Shown piece after piece: positions 11,301-26,300 of a stretch of DNA of 64,000 nt. The position numbers were made by a program, and so were the translations under genes. The stretch's first letter is position 1, and every line of letters starts with the position of its first letter. Origin of the DNA: Enoplosus armatus (lineage: Eukaryota > Chordata > Actinopteri > Centrarchiformes > Enoplosidae); NCBI RefSeq assembly GCF_043641665.1, contig NC_092192.1, positions 2,508,658 through 2,572,657 on the forward strand, in the 5' to 3' direction. Under the pieces are notes generated by a model. The model made no database searches and was not told where the DNA came from. It worked only from the letters and a program-made list of their open reading frames with translations.

Positions 11301-14300
11301 AAAAAAGTAAGACTGACAGTCTGCAGCCATGCTAGCAGCTGTACTCAGACACCGCAGTGCTTTGAGCTAAATGCTAATGTCAGCATGCTAATATTCTCAC
11401 AATGACAATAACATGATGGTTTAGCAGGCATAATGTTTACCATTTTAGTTTAGTGTGTTAGCATGCTTATATTTGCTTGTTAGCAGTTAACACAAGAGAC
11501 ATTTTGACCTGATGATGGCGCTAGAGTAACAGTCATTGTTGCTGAAATGTTTCTATGTCTTCCATAGAGCCGCGCTGCTAGCATAGCTAAAACCTCGCCC
11601 CTCTCTCCTATGACTTTGATGCATACATTTTGTCTATTGCACTTTTATTAAATTTGGACAAACTGACACTACTGACATCATATTCTCTACAGGTGCCTCG
11701 ACTTTTTTACTTCCAAGATTTATTTTTTTTTAACCAATTTTGAGACTTTGTCTGTCACCAACACTGACTCAAAGACATGTAATTTGCGGTTTTAGGGCCG
11801 TTGCTATAACAACAGCCGGTCTGTGTTTATGTGTTGGTCAGCAAACGACCTGAGGATGAGTCCACTGGAGCTCAAACTGGTCCTCGATTGATCAGATCCG
11901 GTTTGGTCGACAGCCAGTGATTCAAACAACCTTACACCACATAGACGTGAATATTATATACAAAGAACAGACCTTCATCCTCTCGATCCAGGACTCTGAT
12001 TGGCTGGAGTTTGGGGACTCTTTGCCGTCGCGGGCTCTCCTCTTGCGAGGTCGTCCTCGAAGACTGAGAGACGGACATCCTGCAGAAAAAACAAAACACA
12101 AACAACAGACATGAAGATTCAAAGAATACAAGAAGAGGAAGAAACAACCAGAACGACTGATGAAACATTTTCTGGCGTCTTTGATGTGAATCTGTCTGTA
12201 AAGCAGGAGGTTGACAAACAGTGACAAGTACTTTCACAGTGTGGTATTAGTACTTTTACTGCAGTAAAGGGTCTGAATACTGCCCCCTGTGGATCAGTGA
12301 TACTCTGAAGTGTTTTGTGTACTGGTTTCACTGAAACACTCACTGAACTGCCAGGAGAAGCTGGCGCTGCTCTCCAGCGTTGGGTGGTTGAAGGTGTCCC
12401 TGCAATACATCAACCGGGTGTTGGGTAGCGCCTTGACGCCCCCCAGGGCCAGCAGGTGGGGGTCCTGCAGCCCTGGCCCCCTCGCTCTGTCCTGGATGCG
12501 TCTCAGCAGGGAGCGGAAGCGGCAGTACTGCGGGTAGCTAAGCACTTTGATGCCCTGACGCTCCACCAGGTCGTCTGAGAGGGAAAGAAGAGAGACCGGT
12601 GTGACTAACAGCAGCCTAACACAGAATTTCTGTACTTTATTCACCAACTGTTGATTTCAATTTTATTTATATAGCACCAAATTATAACAGAAGTTATCTC
12701 AGCGGACCATATTGACAAACTGGTACCAATTAGTCTACCTTCTGAAATCACTTTGGGGCCTCTGAGTTATGTTTCGGTGTTTCTTACTCTCGGTTTTGTC
12801 TTTGAGCGGCTCGCTGCTCTTGTTGCTGCTGTTTCCATCGCTGCTCTGCTGAGGTTTGTGGAGGCCGTTGGTCCCGCAGGGCGGCAGCTTCGGGCTGCTG
12901 CTCCAACCTGCCGGCTCCGCACACGACCACCGTACCAGGTCCTCCACCCGCACCACCATCTTCCTGGACACGGCCAGAACTTCATCCTAAAACGCACACA
13001 GAGGATCGTTCCATAATGTGACCTCCATTTATCCAGAGCAGACGCTGAGAGATTTGGGACTGAAGCTACAAGTATCTGAATCATTTACATGAAATCAAAA
13101 GCTGAAAAACCTGCAGAAGATGTCAGACAATACAATACAACTGTTCTGTCTTTGTTGTGTTTTTTAAATTTCTTTTGGGAAGTGTAAAAAATTCTAAACA
13201 GCAACTCTCCATTAAAAAGAACATTAAGTGATTCAATGGTTTTAAAAAATGAATATCTAACTATAGTATGTTGAAAATGAAGATTTTGTCACATTTATTT
13301 CTTTAAACATATCTTAAACATGTAACTCACACAATTAATAAATGCATTAATTATTAGGGGCTTCACCAACTACTTGACTATTACTAAAACCACTGCACTG
13401 TGCGAGGAAGTCAACTTCTCATGAATTAGCATAATTTTAACTATCATCACCAGAGTTACAGTATCTCATGTGTAAAATAACGCCTGTCTATATTTAGTTT
13501 CTCCTGTATCCACAACGACGGCCTGTACATTATTTTGTATTTTCTTTGCATCGTCACCGCAGGAGCCCAAATGCTTTGTTTTCTGCGTCACGCTAAAGCT
13601 ACGGTTTGTACTAACACAACATTTCCTGCACGTGTTTCAGGCCTTTACACCACAAGTCATTTCCACAGGTTGATTTTTGGATTAAGATCTCTCTGAACGT
13701 TGTCACTTCACTGCCCAGCCTCCATCATACAGATGAGAGAAGAAAGAAGTTTATAAAAATGTTGATACACTCATACAAGTGCTCAGAGCAATAAGCTGAA
13801 TGAGCCGCAGCAAGAGATTGGTAAACTGTTTTTTGCCCTGCGTTTTGCCTCTCAGACCACATACAGGCTGCCTTGACAGGAGGCTGTGAAGACACTACTC
13901 AGGGCTGGAAAAAAAATCAGCTTTCTTTTGCACTATATCACTTTCCAGACGTGCCACACGTGTCACAGCAGCTCGGCTTCAGATCTTATTAACTGGCACT
14001 TTATACAAACCAGATGAACTGCAGCTCATTTACATCTGTAGTCTCATTAAATATCCTGCTGTGAAAAACTGCTGTAATTTTGTGCCGCTGACAGTAAGTC
14101 TCCCCAGGCTTTGTAAACACCACCCATTGACTCTAAAAGTTGTCCTTGTTGCTCCTTTCAGTTTCCTCAAACACAAACAGTTAACACGTGCGTTAATACG
14201 GTTCGTCCAGTTCAAAGCGGAGCTGAGGCCGCTGATGTCGCCTCCCATTCCAGTTTGTCAGCTGCGATCCTGTTCAGTCCTCGGGGCAGAGACGACCGAG

Positions 14301-17300
14301 CCCAACACCCCCTCCAAAAAAAAGTGGGCCGTGGCCAGGTGGGAGCTCTACACATTCCTGCTCCTACAGCAGCCAGGTGTGAGCTCATTAACACTGCAAA
14401 GGGCCGAGAGGAGGCTCTGCAGGAGTCGTGAATTAACACAGCTCAAATATTCTGACTCTGAAAATCTTAAAGTCACAGCTGGCTACATCTTTCTGTTAAA
14501 GCAGGCAGAGGTGTCTTTATGTAAATGTCCCTTTTGGCTTCTTTCAGACAGAAAGAGCCACAATGCTAGCGCGATATTTGTCACATGGTGTGTGAAAGGG
14601 AGGTCAATCGTTCTCAGTTGTCTCACAAGGATACTCGCTTCCACTGCTCACATCCTCAAATAAAAGCTCTCGATCTCATCATTTCACGTTATTAGATGCC
14701 GAATTCTGCTGCCTGTTTTATAATGTGGATTTTTATAGATGACTTTACGTAGAAGTGACTCGGCTGCTTATTCACACGGGAGACTGACACAGTTTGATAT
14801 TTTGGAAAATGTGCTTATTCACTTTCTATATGATGAGAAGATTGATGCTACTCTCCTATCTGTCATTAAACATGAAGCTACAGCCAGCAGCCAGCTAGCT
14901 TAGCATAACATAAACACTGAAGGAATAACTAGGGGTGGCTCGAGACCAATCTAGTACCGTCTTTTCCCCTCCATTACACAACTAAGCTGTTAATAAAACA
15001 TTTGTATGGATTCACTTTGCTTAACCGCGCCATCTAAAACATCATCCTCAAACTGTGAAACAAACATTCTTCTCCCCTAAAGGAAGAAATACAGCACCGA
15101 TCAAACATTCAAAATTCGATTTTAAAGTGCACCTTTGTGCAAAAGTTTAAATCTGAGTATTTAGAATAACAAATGAATTATAATTCCAGTGGAAAATACT
15201 GGATATAACTGGACACTTAATGCAGCCTACACCTCATATCAAGTTAGCTGCATTGAAAATAAATAAATATGTAATGGAGGAAACGGTGCAAGTTTCTTTC
15301 ACATGTAACCTCTGGAGTTGAACTGTGTGTAAAACGCCTGTATACAACTAAACATTAGAGAGAATACAACTCAAGTTTGAGGTGTTGAAGTTCCCAACGC
15401 TGCTGCTGCAAATTGCACTTTGCCGTCACATCGCTCAAAGTTTAGTTTAAGCATTAACGTGATAGTTTCGGCAAATGGATCGTATCGGATTATCTTTTTT
15501 TCCCCCTCTCTGATATCTGATCCAGGGACTATGGCCAGTATCAGATCAGCGCAAAAGGAAAACAGCTAGCTCGTGTCTGTCCAACCGTAATAAAATCCAC
15601 CTCCAAATCTCACTGATTAACACGCGACGTCTCGTTTGTTTCATATGTACAGAAAATCAATGTATATGTGAAAAGCTGACGTTTCAGATATACGTTATAT
15701 CACAGGTTTTGTTCCTCTAACAATAAATGCATTCAATTATTTGATTGATTGATTGATCCTGCAGATCTTTAAAGATATAAAACATGGCTTTCATTTAACT
15801 CAAATGAAACTCTTCATATAAAAGAAACTGGGCAAAGATTCCAAACTGCTTTCAGACGGCTCATTTTTCCACCAGGAAAAATCAAACCTCTATATCGAGA
15901 CTTCAACAGTGGAATATCTCGAAGTTCAAAATGTGGAAAATTTGGTTTCAGACAAGTCATAGGATTTACATTTGGGTAATACATTAGTCTCATTCCCAAA
16001 GGGGGATTTTCATGTGAAGGCTGAGCTGCAGCCTGCATGTGAACTGTGTTAATCAAAAACACTCTGCGGCGGCAGCAGCAGACGCATCCTGATACTTCTT
16101 ATACTATATTCATGAGAAATCAAAGTTTACTCTTCTTATATTTAATGTAACGGATTCCCCTACATAAAGAGGAGAGATTACTAATTAAGCAGATCATTAA
16201 ATAACATCAGAGAGTAAAATAATGTCACTGTTTGTTCGAGAGGTTAAACACTTTCTGATGAACAAGAGGAGACTTCGACTGAAGGTTAACCTGTTTTAAG
16301 TTCTTGGCCAAAGATGTCTGGACAAAAAAAAAAAAGGAGGCAGCGTTCCTGTGACGAGGTTATTAATAGATGTTCTTAAAGCAGATTATATTAGGGAGAT
16401 GTTCACTCCCATTACCAGTCCACGGGACTGACAGAGGACACTTTAGGTACTGTTATTTTTCATGCTTCATATTGTAAATAAGTACATTTACTCAAGTCAC
16501 TGTACTGATGGATGATAACTTTGCAGATTCAGATTAATAAAAGAAAATATCATCAATAAATAAATTCTATAGGTTAAGATGAGACAAGGTAAGATTTAGG
16601 GAGGGGAAGTCACAAGCTAAACACAGAGGTGTTTCTGTTGTTTAGCCTTCCCTCATTGATATAAATGGGGAGGACAAAATTACAGAAACACCTGTTGAAC
16701 TGCATTGTTTTATACAAACAGTGCAGTTCAACAGCACCACAAGCTACATCCTCAAATCACCACACAGCCGAATGAAAGTGTCCAAAACTGTTTCAGCTGA
16801 ACATGGACCCAATAAACTGAGTGTAACTCTCAATTCTGATGAAAACCAAATGTGGATAAAGTCTGCCAGGATAATTATCAGCAACTACATCAACTTGTGT
16901 CTCCAGTATGTTACATCCTGGGGTGGATATATATAGAAGTTTTTTGTTCTGTTGTGTAGTCGGAATGGTAACAAATGCCATATTGAATTTAAATTAAACT
17001 AAAGTAAATTAAATCAAGTTTGTATAATGAAAAGATAAACAGTGTACTAAAGACATATTTATATGAATAAATAGAAGAATAAACAAACGAGTCAAATATC
17101 ATCCCTTGCAGAGATGAATGCCTCATCAGTATCTCATGTTGCCACGTGACCTTTGACCCACCTCCCCGTGCTCCCTGGTCCGGCCCTTCGGCGTGTCCTC
17201 AGGCAGGAAGTAGAGTCTGGTGCTGGCCAGCAGGTGGCGCCGTGTCTGGTCCTCCCACAGTAAGGTCACCTGCACATGAAGAAGAAGATGCCTTGAAGCC

Positions 17301-20300
17301 TTTGGTTGTGTAGTAAATATGCTAACAATCATGTCTGGAACCCTACAAACAGAAGATTGTGATTTTAACATTTATTTAACACTTTAAAGAAGTTCTTCTG
17401 TGGACGGAGAACATCCTGCAACCTTCAGGCTGATAAAACATCTGATTTAGCTTAAAAATGTCAAGCTGAAAACAAGCCGCTTACACTTAACAGATCACAG
17501 CATTTAGCATGTTTGGCCTTTTTCTAAGAGTTTATCTAGAGTTTCACTACCAAAACCTCACTATTTAAAATAATGTACAAATCTGACTGAGACTGAGGGT
17601 CTGACCAGACATCCAATGAAAACTTTGGGTACTTTACAATTTGTGATACTCTGTTCTATTTCAGTTAGAACTACAAAAGTATTGAGGGTCAATACTCGGA
17701 CCTGATCAACGTTTGTTTCATCAACAAACCAACACAAAGTCTGTTGGACTACACATTCACTGAAAAAAAAAACACAGATATCTGCTGGCAATATTACTAT
17801 TCTCATTGCTTTCATTGCTGGAATCTTTCTGAATGAATATCTGTAACATTGAACAAGACGACAGACAGTGTTAAAGTTAAGGAGGCAGATATGTTAAGTT
17901 ATGTTATGTTTGATATTCTCTGATTTAGGAATTAAAAGACAAAACCAGACAGAGAGTCTACAGCTCTGTGAGGCTGAACATAAGACACAGTGGTGCTTTG
18001 AGCTAAATGCTAACATGATGACAAAAACAATGTTTGTTAATATGCAGATGTTTAGCAGGTATGAAGTTTGCCATGCTCATCCTCCTAATTAGCACTAAAG
18101 ACAAGGTACAGCTGAGGCTGATGGGAATGTCATTAGTTTTGCGAGAATTTGGTCATAAACCAAACTCATCAGTGTTTTTACCCCAAATTAATTCTATCCT
18201 GTCCCTTACTTTATTTTTGTTCTATCTTATTTTACTGCTTTTATCCCTAATTTATCCAAGATGTCATGATTTATTTATTCATTTATTCAAAATGTTTAAG
18301 TGCAATACATATATAGTCACACACTTTAGTGCAACACATACATACATATACATTGTTATTGTATATATTTTTACCTCATTTCACTTAAATACTGTAAATG
18401 TGTATATTTTGTATTTTCATTTCATTTTTCATTTCACCTCATTTCACTTAAATACTGTAAATGTGTATATTTTGTATTTTGTATTTCTTATTTTTATATT
18501 TTGTACAAACTTTTAGTTCTAAATTATGCTACTTTCTACTCTTGAATGGGAGCACCGGTACTGTACAATTTCCCCCCGGGGATCAATAAAGTATTTCTGA
18601 TTCTGATTCTGATTCTGATTCTGATTGTTTGTGTTTTTAATCATTCGCTTTTATATGAAGCACATTGTGTTGTAGAAATAACGTTTTATTTCTGGACAAA
18701 CTAATATTTCAACCCGACGATGGTGCTAGAGGAAAAGTCAGGGGATCTCCAAAGTCAGTAGGATTCATCCTCTGGACACCATGAATGTCTGTACAAAGTT
18801 TCGTGGCAATCCATCGAGTAGTTGCTGAGATATTCCACAAAGAAGTGGAACATAATCTGATTAAAGGGGAAAAGAGAAACATGAAACTGAACAGGCCGGT
18901 TTGGACCAGAAAGAGATGAAGAATAACAGCGAGGAAACAGGAAACAATAGGAGAGACAGACAAGCAAACAGGAAAAACTACTCCTGACACAGGACTACTG
19001 CTTCCGGTTCAGTCTGAGCAGGCGGGGGGGGGGTCGGGAGTTAAAGACAACATTATGCAAGCGTGATCTGAACTGACGTGGACCAGATTGTTCAGGTTTG
19101 TAGGTCAGACGTGATTCCTGGCTGAATCACAAGGAGATGTTTCAACATCACTGCTGCTCTTTTCTGTTTGGTTTTATTTATTCATCCAGAAGCAGTTTGA
19201 CTGAGTACACAAGCTGAAACACCTGCCTCACATCCAGTCACACCTGGACACACCTGGACACCTCCTGCAGGACTTTGACTCTGTTTCCAGTCTATTCAAA
19301 ATGTGTGCAAATATTAAAATCTGCTCTTTTGTGGAGAAATAAACAGAAAAACTCAAACTGAGCAGGATTTCACTTTGTAAACTGAACTTTCAGTGCTACA
19401 TATTGTTAGCAACCTTTAATCAACCTGTAAAAATAAACTTAATTTTGAAATGAAAATAGCCATCATTTGTCAGCAGGGGTTCTCACCGATCATCATGGTG
19501 ATGTTATAACGGCTGATGATCAGCATGATGTCTGAATGTATGTTATTCTGTCACTTGAATGAGGTGGAGGAGGCATTCAGATCCGTTACTTAAAGCTGCT
19601 ATAATTGATATTTTTAATAATAACACTGTGTTAACAACAATGGCCCAATCCCAATCCCTTCTCCTTGGTCCTACCCTTAGTTTTCGGAGTGCCCTCGACT
19701 CGGTAGTGACCCTTCAGAGCGGAGCTACAGGGGGCAGGGGTTTGAAATCTTTACCCAGGAAATGGGACACCACTCGTTACGTCACCAGCAGCTGAAGATG
19801 GCACATACGTAACACACAGTGACGAGGCTGTAGGCAGTCCCAGTCCTGACAGTGGTTCCCACAATGCCGGCGCCAGGCGTGATGTTACAGATGCGCGGGG
19901 AAGTGCAGAGAATTTGCTGCGGGATTTTTTTTTTTAAATGCTTGTTTTAACGATCCAAAGATATTCCAAAGAATTTTAACATTTTTGCATACTCATTTAT
20001 AAGTATGCAAAATACTCATATGGGCTTCTTTCCCTGCACCGGTAACCACTCCACTGTTCCACTGTCTCAGTGAGCAAAGCATTCTGGGAAGTTTGTTCTA
20101 CCACTCTGTTTGGAGTCTGCAGCTCCCCTCAGCTTTACAGAGCTTTATAGCGACTTTCAGCTCATCGTTTATCTGCCCGACCCATAACTTGACTGTTTTG
20201 ATTGTGTTCTTATTCAGACATGAGACCGACATGTTGCCTGAAAGGGGCTTAGCAAGATGAATACATATGTCGTTGTTTGTTTCTGGCTCATGTGTCAACT

Positions 20301-23300
20301 GATTCTTACCGATTCATGTTTTTTAATTAGGGAGAGAAGATAAACTCGGTGTTTGTTCAGCTCAGACTCATTCAAACAGTTTGTGTTACCTCACTGTGTC
20401 TCTCCTTCCAGGGTTTTTCATTTGAGCAAAACACATTAACCCACAAGCCTTCGCTTCACATCCTTCATTACAATCAATCACGGTCAATACAAAACTATCA
20501 ACCTAAATACAATGCAATCTCATTAACGCCTTTCCAGCTCGCGACCTAAATTGACTAAATTTAGCCTTGCCGTGGGATGTAGACTCAATAAAACATAGTA
20601 TCACTTTTCTATAGCTCATGTGAGCAGGAGCGTGACCCATTTCAGGGTTCGATGTGCCGCCGCTCAGTTTGTAGATTTAGTCAACAGTCAAAAGGGCAGT
20701 GCAACCATTTTACACGAGATCAGCTGACTCGTCATGGTTGGTTCTGCTCCGGCCCGTTAGAACAGCTGTATACTGTCGTCTGTGGATTTCTAAAAATGTC
20801 ATAATGACGTCATCTGGAGGTTGAACTAGGTGAGTGGAGTTTGAAACACCCTGTGTTTATCAGTCAGGGAGGGTCGACTCAAAGAGGCTATCAGGTTGCA
20901 TTATGGGAAGTGTAGTATCGTGTGCTTATGGAGCCAGTAGAGACTAAAAGTCATGGATATCTCCAGAAATGCTGCTTCAATTTTATGAAAGTGCAATAAT
21001 AACAATCACCCTGTCAAGAGTTCAAGACATTAAATACAAATATTGATTGGTCTGTTGTTTACTTTCCTGATCAATCAATCAATCTTTCTTTCCATTTTAA
21101 GTCAGAAAACTGAAAAATGCTCAATATAACGATTTCAAACTGCGTCTTTTGTGCAACCAACCTTCTAAAACTCAAAGATATTCTGAATAATTACATTAAA
21201 AAATGCTTCAACTCTAAAGTGCAACACTTTGAACTTTATATTTAACATCCTCTCGGGTTCAAGAAGCAGTCCTGAGCATGCTGACATTTTCTCCTCTTCT
21301 GACTACACAGCTACAATTCAAAATGCTCAAAGTTCTCTCTGTTAATCAGCGTCGGTCCAGTTACCACTCAATAAAATACTCCACTGAAGCATTTATTGGT
21401 AAAAGCCTGCAGGTTTTTGGGCCTCAATGGCTCATGACTGAGAGCCATTACTTTAAAACTGCCATAACTGATTTTTTGGCCACTTGGGGGAAGCTGAAAC
21501 ACACTTTAAACAAAACATTTGGAATATTATCACCTTATAAAGTTGACATGGTGAATGTTATTAATGATATTACCAGCTGATCCAGAGCAACATGATCCTT
21601 CATGTGGAGTGTTTGTGTCACCTGATGAATGCCCTAACCCTATTCACTCTCTTTTAGCGGTTTGACATGAGCCGAAAGAAGCTATAAACCTCCTTAAAGC
21701 TGAGGGGAACTGCAGAGTTGGGTGATAACTCTCTGTGGGTTCATAAATATGAGCGACCCCTTTCACATTAGAAAAGTCACGTGAGCTATTGTTATTCTAA
21801 AAACACTCATTATAGCAGCTTTAATGTAACAGAGAGCAGACTGAGCTGGTGCCTCACCTCTGCAATGCACACTGGATCCTGCGGTCCACAGCGGATGAAG
21901 TAAAACTCCCCGAGCTTCCAGACCTGGACGGGCCCGTCGGGTTGAGCTCTGCTGCTCACCGACTTATAGAAGGCATAGCTGCCTCGCTGGCAGGAGGGAG
22001 CACCCAACCACTGGTAGAAAGACAAGAGAGCACAGGAGCACTGATGAGGAAGAGGTGGCCATAGCATTTCCACTGTTAAAGTTTCTGTGGTTAGCTGCCT
22101 TTAACGGACACCTTTTCACTCAAGACCGAAGAGATCCCTGAATGGTCTCAAGTTAGTTCAGACATGTGTAATAACAGCAGGACAGAGAAGACCACATGGT
22201 GGAGACGCAGAGATTAAAAAGTAGGTAAAACTTGGACTAAAAGTTAGCATGACACACTAGGATGTTAGTGCATTATTCTAGACACTTTACATTAGCATGC
22301 TAATGTTAACATTAATCTCCAAGTACCACTGAGCCCGACAGGAAATTTGGTCGCTCATTTTAGAGGTAACCTTTCGTGAAGCTGAGTGTCGATGAGAAGT
22401 CAAAGAATCACCAAAGTATTTAGGATTTCTCCTCTGAGAAATGTAAACGTGTGAACCAAATTTCATGGCAACCAATAGATTGTTGAGATATTTCACTCTG
22501 GACTGTCAGACTGACTGAAATCTAATGTTCATGATGGGGTGTCCGACCAGTTTTAAAAGCATATTCTTAATGTTTTTAAATGCAGTTTCAGCCTTTTCTA
22601 CAAATTGACATTCTCGTGCATTAAATACCTCTGAGACGAAAACTATCAAATTAAAATATAAATGTCACAGTGTCCTCCCCAACATGTTCTAGGGTGTGTT
22701 CAGGCCATAAATTGTACAGAATCCACCTCTGGCATCAACACCTCTGACAATAAAGTTGCACCATCATGCAGTGAGGCAGTATTTTCTGATGTATAAACAA
22801 CACTCAGAGGAGGACATATTGTAATATATTAAACAACTTAGCAGGAAATGTTAAAAATTAACTCCTGAAACTGGTCAGCATGGCAGAGGCATATCAGCAG
22901 CCCCTGATACCGACTCAAAATATGGAGCAGAAGAAAGTGTGGCAGCTTTTCACTGCTAATGCAGTGACGTCTGCTCTTACAAAACGACTGCCAGTGTTAC
23001 GAACATTATGCAACATTATGATGGAAAAAGGCCTGGAAATTAAGACATGTATAAACCTGTGCGATCTTAATCATCTGTATGTCATAATGCGTCTCCTGTC
23101 AAACAGAGCTGAAAAGCCTGTGTTAAATAAACAAACACATCAATAGTTAATAGTTAATTAATAGAAACTATTAATAGAAACAATTCTACTATTTAACTTT
23201 TACTTTCACCCGGCTGCTGCACAGTATGGAGGCCACGATTCCCAGAAGATGTCATAAAGTCATCAGCTGCAGTTAATCATTCAGTATCTGTAACGTTTCG

Positions 23301-26300
23301 TAGAGGATCCAACTTGTATATTAGTAAAGTTATTCTGATTTGTTCTTTGACATGAACTTATAATAACTTCCACTATGTGATGAAAAGTAAAGTGTATGTT
23401 GTAATCAATGCAATACAACTCTCATCACTGCTTTCATTTCTTCCTCTACCCTCTATAAGAATATAAAGTGGACATCTTCAAGCTTTGATATCAGCATATC
23501 TGTAAAACAGCCTGTGTTCAGTGAATTTACCATGTTTAAATAAAGGTTTCAATAATCAATGCAACTATTACTTCCTGCAAGTGTTTCAAAGTAAAAGCCC
23601 TAACCCCTCTTCTTTTGTGGAAGGCTTTTACTCTGAAACAGCAACAGGAAGTGTTGAGTTTGCATTAACAGCAGCAACTTTGCAAAGACGATGGTCGTGT
23701 GCTGCTCCTGGTCTGCAGCAGTGCCTTGTCATGCTGATGTGTTGGCCTGAGGTTGTTTTTCCTTTTTAAAAGGAGGTTAAAAAAGCTTCAGGCAGCTGCT
23801 GTACATTTTGATTTGCAGATAAACTCCGACATTATTTCTGATTTGCTCAAGTAGGGCTGCACCTTTAGACTATTTTCAGTATTAGTAGTAGTAGTACTTT
23901 CCTGGCTACGTCTCCCTTTAATCTAATGTTATAAAATCTCCTCATATCACATCACAACTGTAGAGCGTCACTGAAGTAACTGACAGTGCTGGAACAGCAG
24001 GACAGACTGTTACTGAGTCCTTGGTACATGAAATAATAACAATGCTGTCAGGGTCCAGCTTCTGTTTTCTATGATTGTAAACTGAATCTCTCGAGTCTTC
24101 GACTGTTTGTCAGACACAACAAACTATTTAAAAAAGGAAAAATACCAAACATGTTCTGATTCCAGCTCCTCATATGTGAATATTTTCTTCTTCTCCATGA
24201 TAGTAAACTGAACAATCTGCATTTGAACAAAGCAAGTGATCTGAAGACGTCACCTTGAGCTCTGGGAAATTGTGAGGGACATTTTTCACCATTGACACGT
24301 CCACCATTTTGGAGACAAACAGTGGGACCTGGTCTTCACTGCTGTCAGGAACCCTGCTTTAGCTTATTAACAGCTTATTAATGCTCTGTAGCTGCTACAT
24401 ATTTGACTTATTTTTTTTATTCTTCACACATTCAATTTCCAGCTGTCTGACTATTTGTAGATCAAGTGACTGATCAATGGAGAAAATAATTAGCAGATCA
24501 ATTGATGATGAAAAGAATAGTTTGCTGCAGCCCTAAAATACAGCTAACATTGTAAGAATGCAAACATTATGCAGCGTGAGCAACTACAAAATCAATTTGT
24601 ACATTCATACAAGTAATCAAATATGTATAAACTGTTAATAACCGAACCTGTTTTTCCAGCAGTCATTCTGTAGGGCAGGTTCCCCTTTTTGTCCCCAAAA
24701 TGGCAGATGTACCATTTGGCAAGAAATGACTCTGATGTTGAGTTTGTCTTTATTTAATCTACAGCTCAGTTTACACGGAGCTTCCTGTGTGTTTACACTC
24801 TGGATGTCATGAGGAGCACTTGATCCGTCTTACCTCACAAGCTGTTTGTGAGTGTTTACACAACTCTGACAATAAATCGAGCGCACCTCGAGTGGGTTCA
24901 TACATCTGAAAGCCAATACTGCTGCTGCTGAATAAACCTGCTGCTTTGATTTCTGTTTTGTAAGAGGAAGTGTGAGGAGCCCAGGGCCTGCGACACCCAG
25001 TAGTTTGCAGAAAAAAGCTAAAACATAAAACCTAACGCACCTAAGAAATGGAGGCAGTTTTTCTTGATTCCAGGGCTGATTTGAGGCCGTGTGAGGCCTC
25101 CACAGGTCTGTAAACTGGATACCTTTCGCTCATCGCCTCACCTTTGGAGTTGAATTTGAACTCTTTAAGTACTTGACCTAAATGATAATCTCTGTATCAG
25201 ACAGTGCGTTGCCATTTTGGATCCTGAGCCACAGCTTCAGTCAGCAGGCTGTGTGTTAATGTGCTCCGCTGCAAACATTATTCACAGATCCACAAAATCC
25301 ACAAGCCGAGGTGACTCAGACCACTTCTCACTCTGAAAATGAAACCATGTGGACTCATTTTAACTCAGATTGAGAGCATATTATTACAAATAGTTACAAT
25401 TTCTCCACATTATTGTTTAATAATGACATTAAAATGTAAAACAATGAGAGATAAAAAAAAAAATCACTGCCTTGTTTCAAATTGGGATCATTTGTCATTT
25501 TTGCTTATAAAGTTGCAACAGATTGTGTTTAATTAAAAAGTTGTTTATCCTCCAAACCTACAGTCATATTAACACCAGCTCACACACATCTGACAAAAGT
25601 TTCAGTTCAGGTTTTTGGGCTTTAGGTCAAGTTATTTTGGTTAAAGTTAGAGTGGGGTTTTGCAAAAACATGGCATTTGTTTTTGTACAAACAAGTGCAA
25701 ATAAGTACAGATAAAGTACCAAACTCATGATTGTTTTCGGTATAGATTCGTCTGCCAATACCATTCTCCATTATTCGAGTAATCGTTTGCGCTATAAAAT
25801 GTCTCTCGCAATTTCCCAAACCACCAGATGACGTCTTTAAACGTCTTGTTTTGTCCAACCAACAGTGGGAAACTTAAAGATATGAACAGTTTACTAAAAT
25901 AGAAGACAGAAAAGCATCAACTACTCCCATCTGAGAAGCTAGAACCAGATCATTTTGGGCATTTATGCTTAAGAAACTACTTAAACGATTAATCTCGAAG
26001 GACTGGAGGGTGCGTGATGGAGTAGATAGCATACCACACAGAGTAGCATATTAACAGCAGCAGTGTTAGTAGATCTTTAAAATGGCTGTAAACAAACAAA
26101 CAGGAGGAAATAGCGCATCTGTTGGGGACTATTTTCAGCAGCGGATGAATCCACATGTGGAGCTCTAGTGAGTATTTGGGGCAGCAGGACGATGTGTGTG
26201 GGACTGAGTCAAAATAAACTACAGTGTGTGCTCATGGTAATGAAGGAACATGTCACCCAGTGCAACAGTGTGGCTAAGTGATGTGTTTTTACAACAATAA

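Larger units (their letters stand above)
17270..21857 (-). other. ARID intron 2
   Basis: A 4.6 kb intron. It contains a family A element split by a retroelement-like insertion (17925-18860). About 19640-19800 is a GC-richer stretch that looks like another interspersed repeat end ('aaatctttacccaggaaatggg'), unconfirmed. No exon was recognised between 18900 and 21857. Confidence 0.45.

Noticed and set aside
14061..14663. 200-codon plus-strand open frame in ARID intron 3
   Set aside because: No recognisable domain, no splice or promoter context, composition like the surrounding intron. Probably chance, though it is long for one.
18034..18516. 160-codon plus-strand open frame
   Set aside because: It spans the junction of a family A repeat and a nested retroelement tail, and the hydrophobic peptide comes from T-rich repeat sequence.
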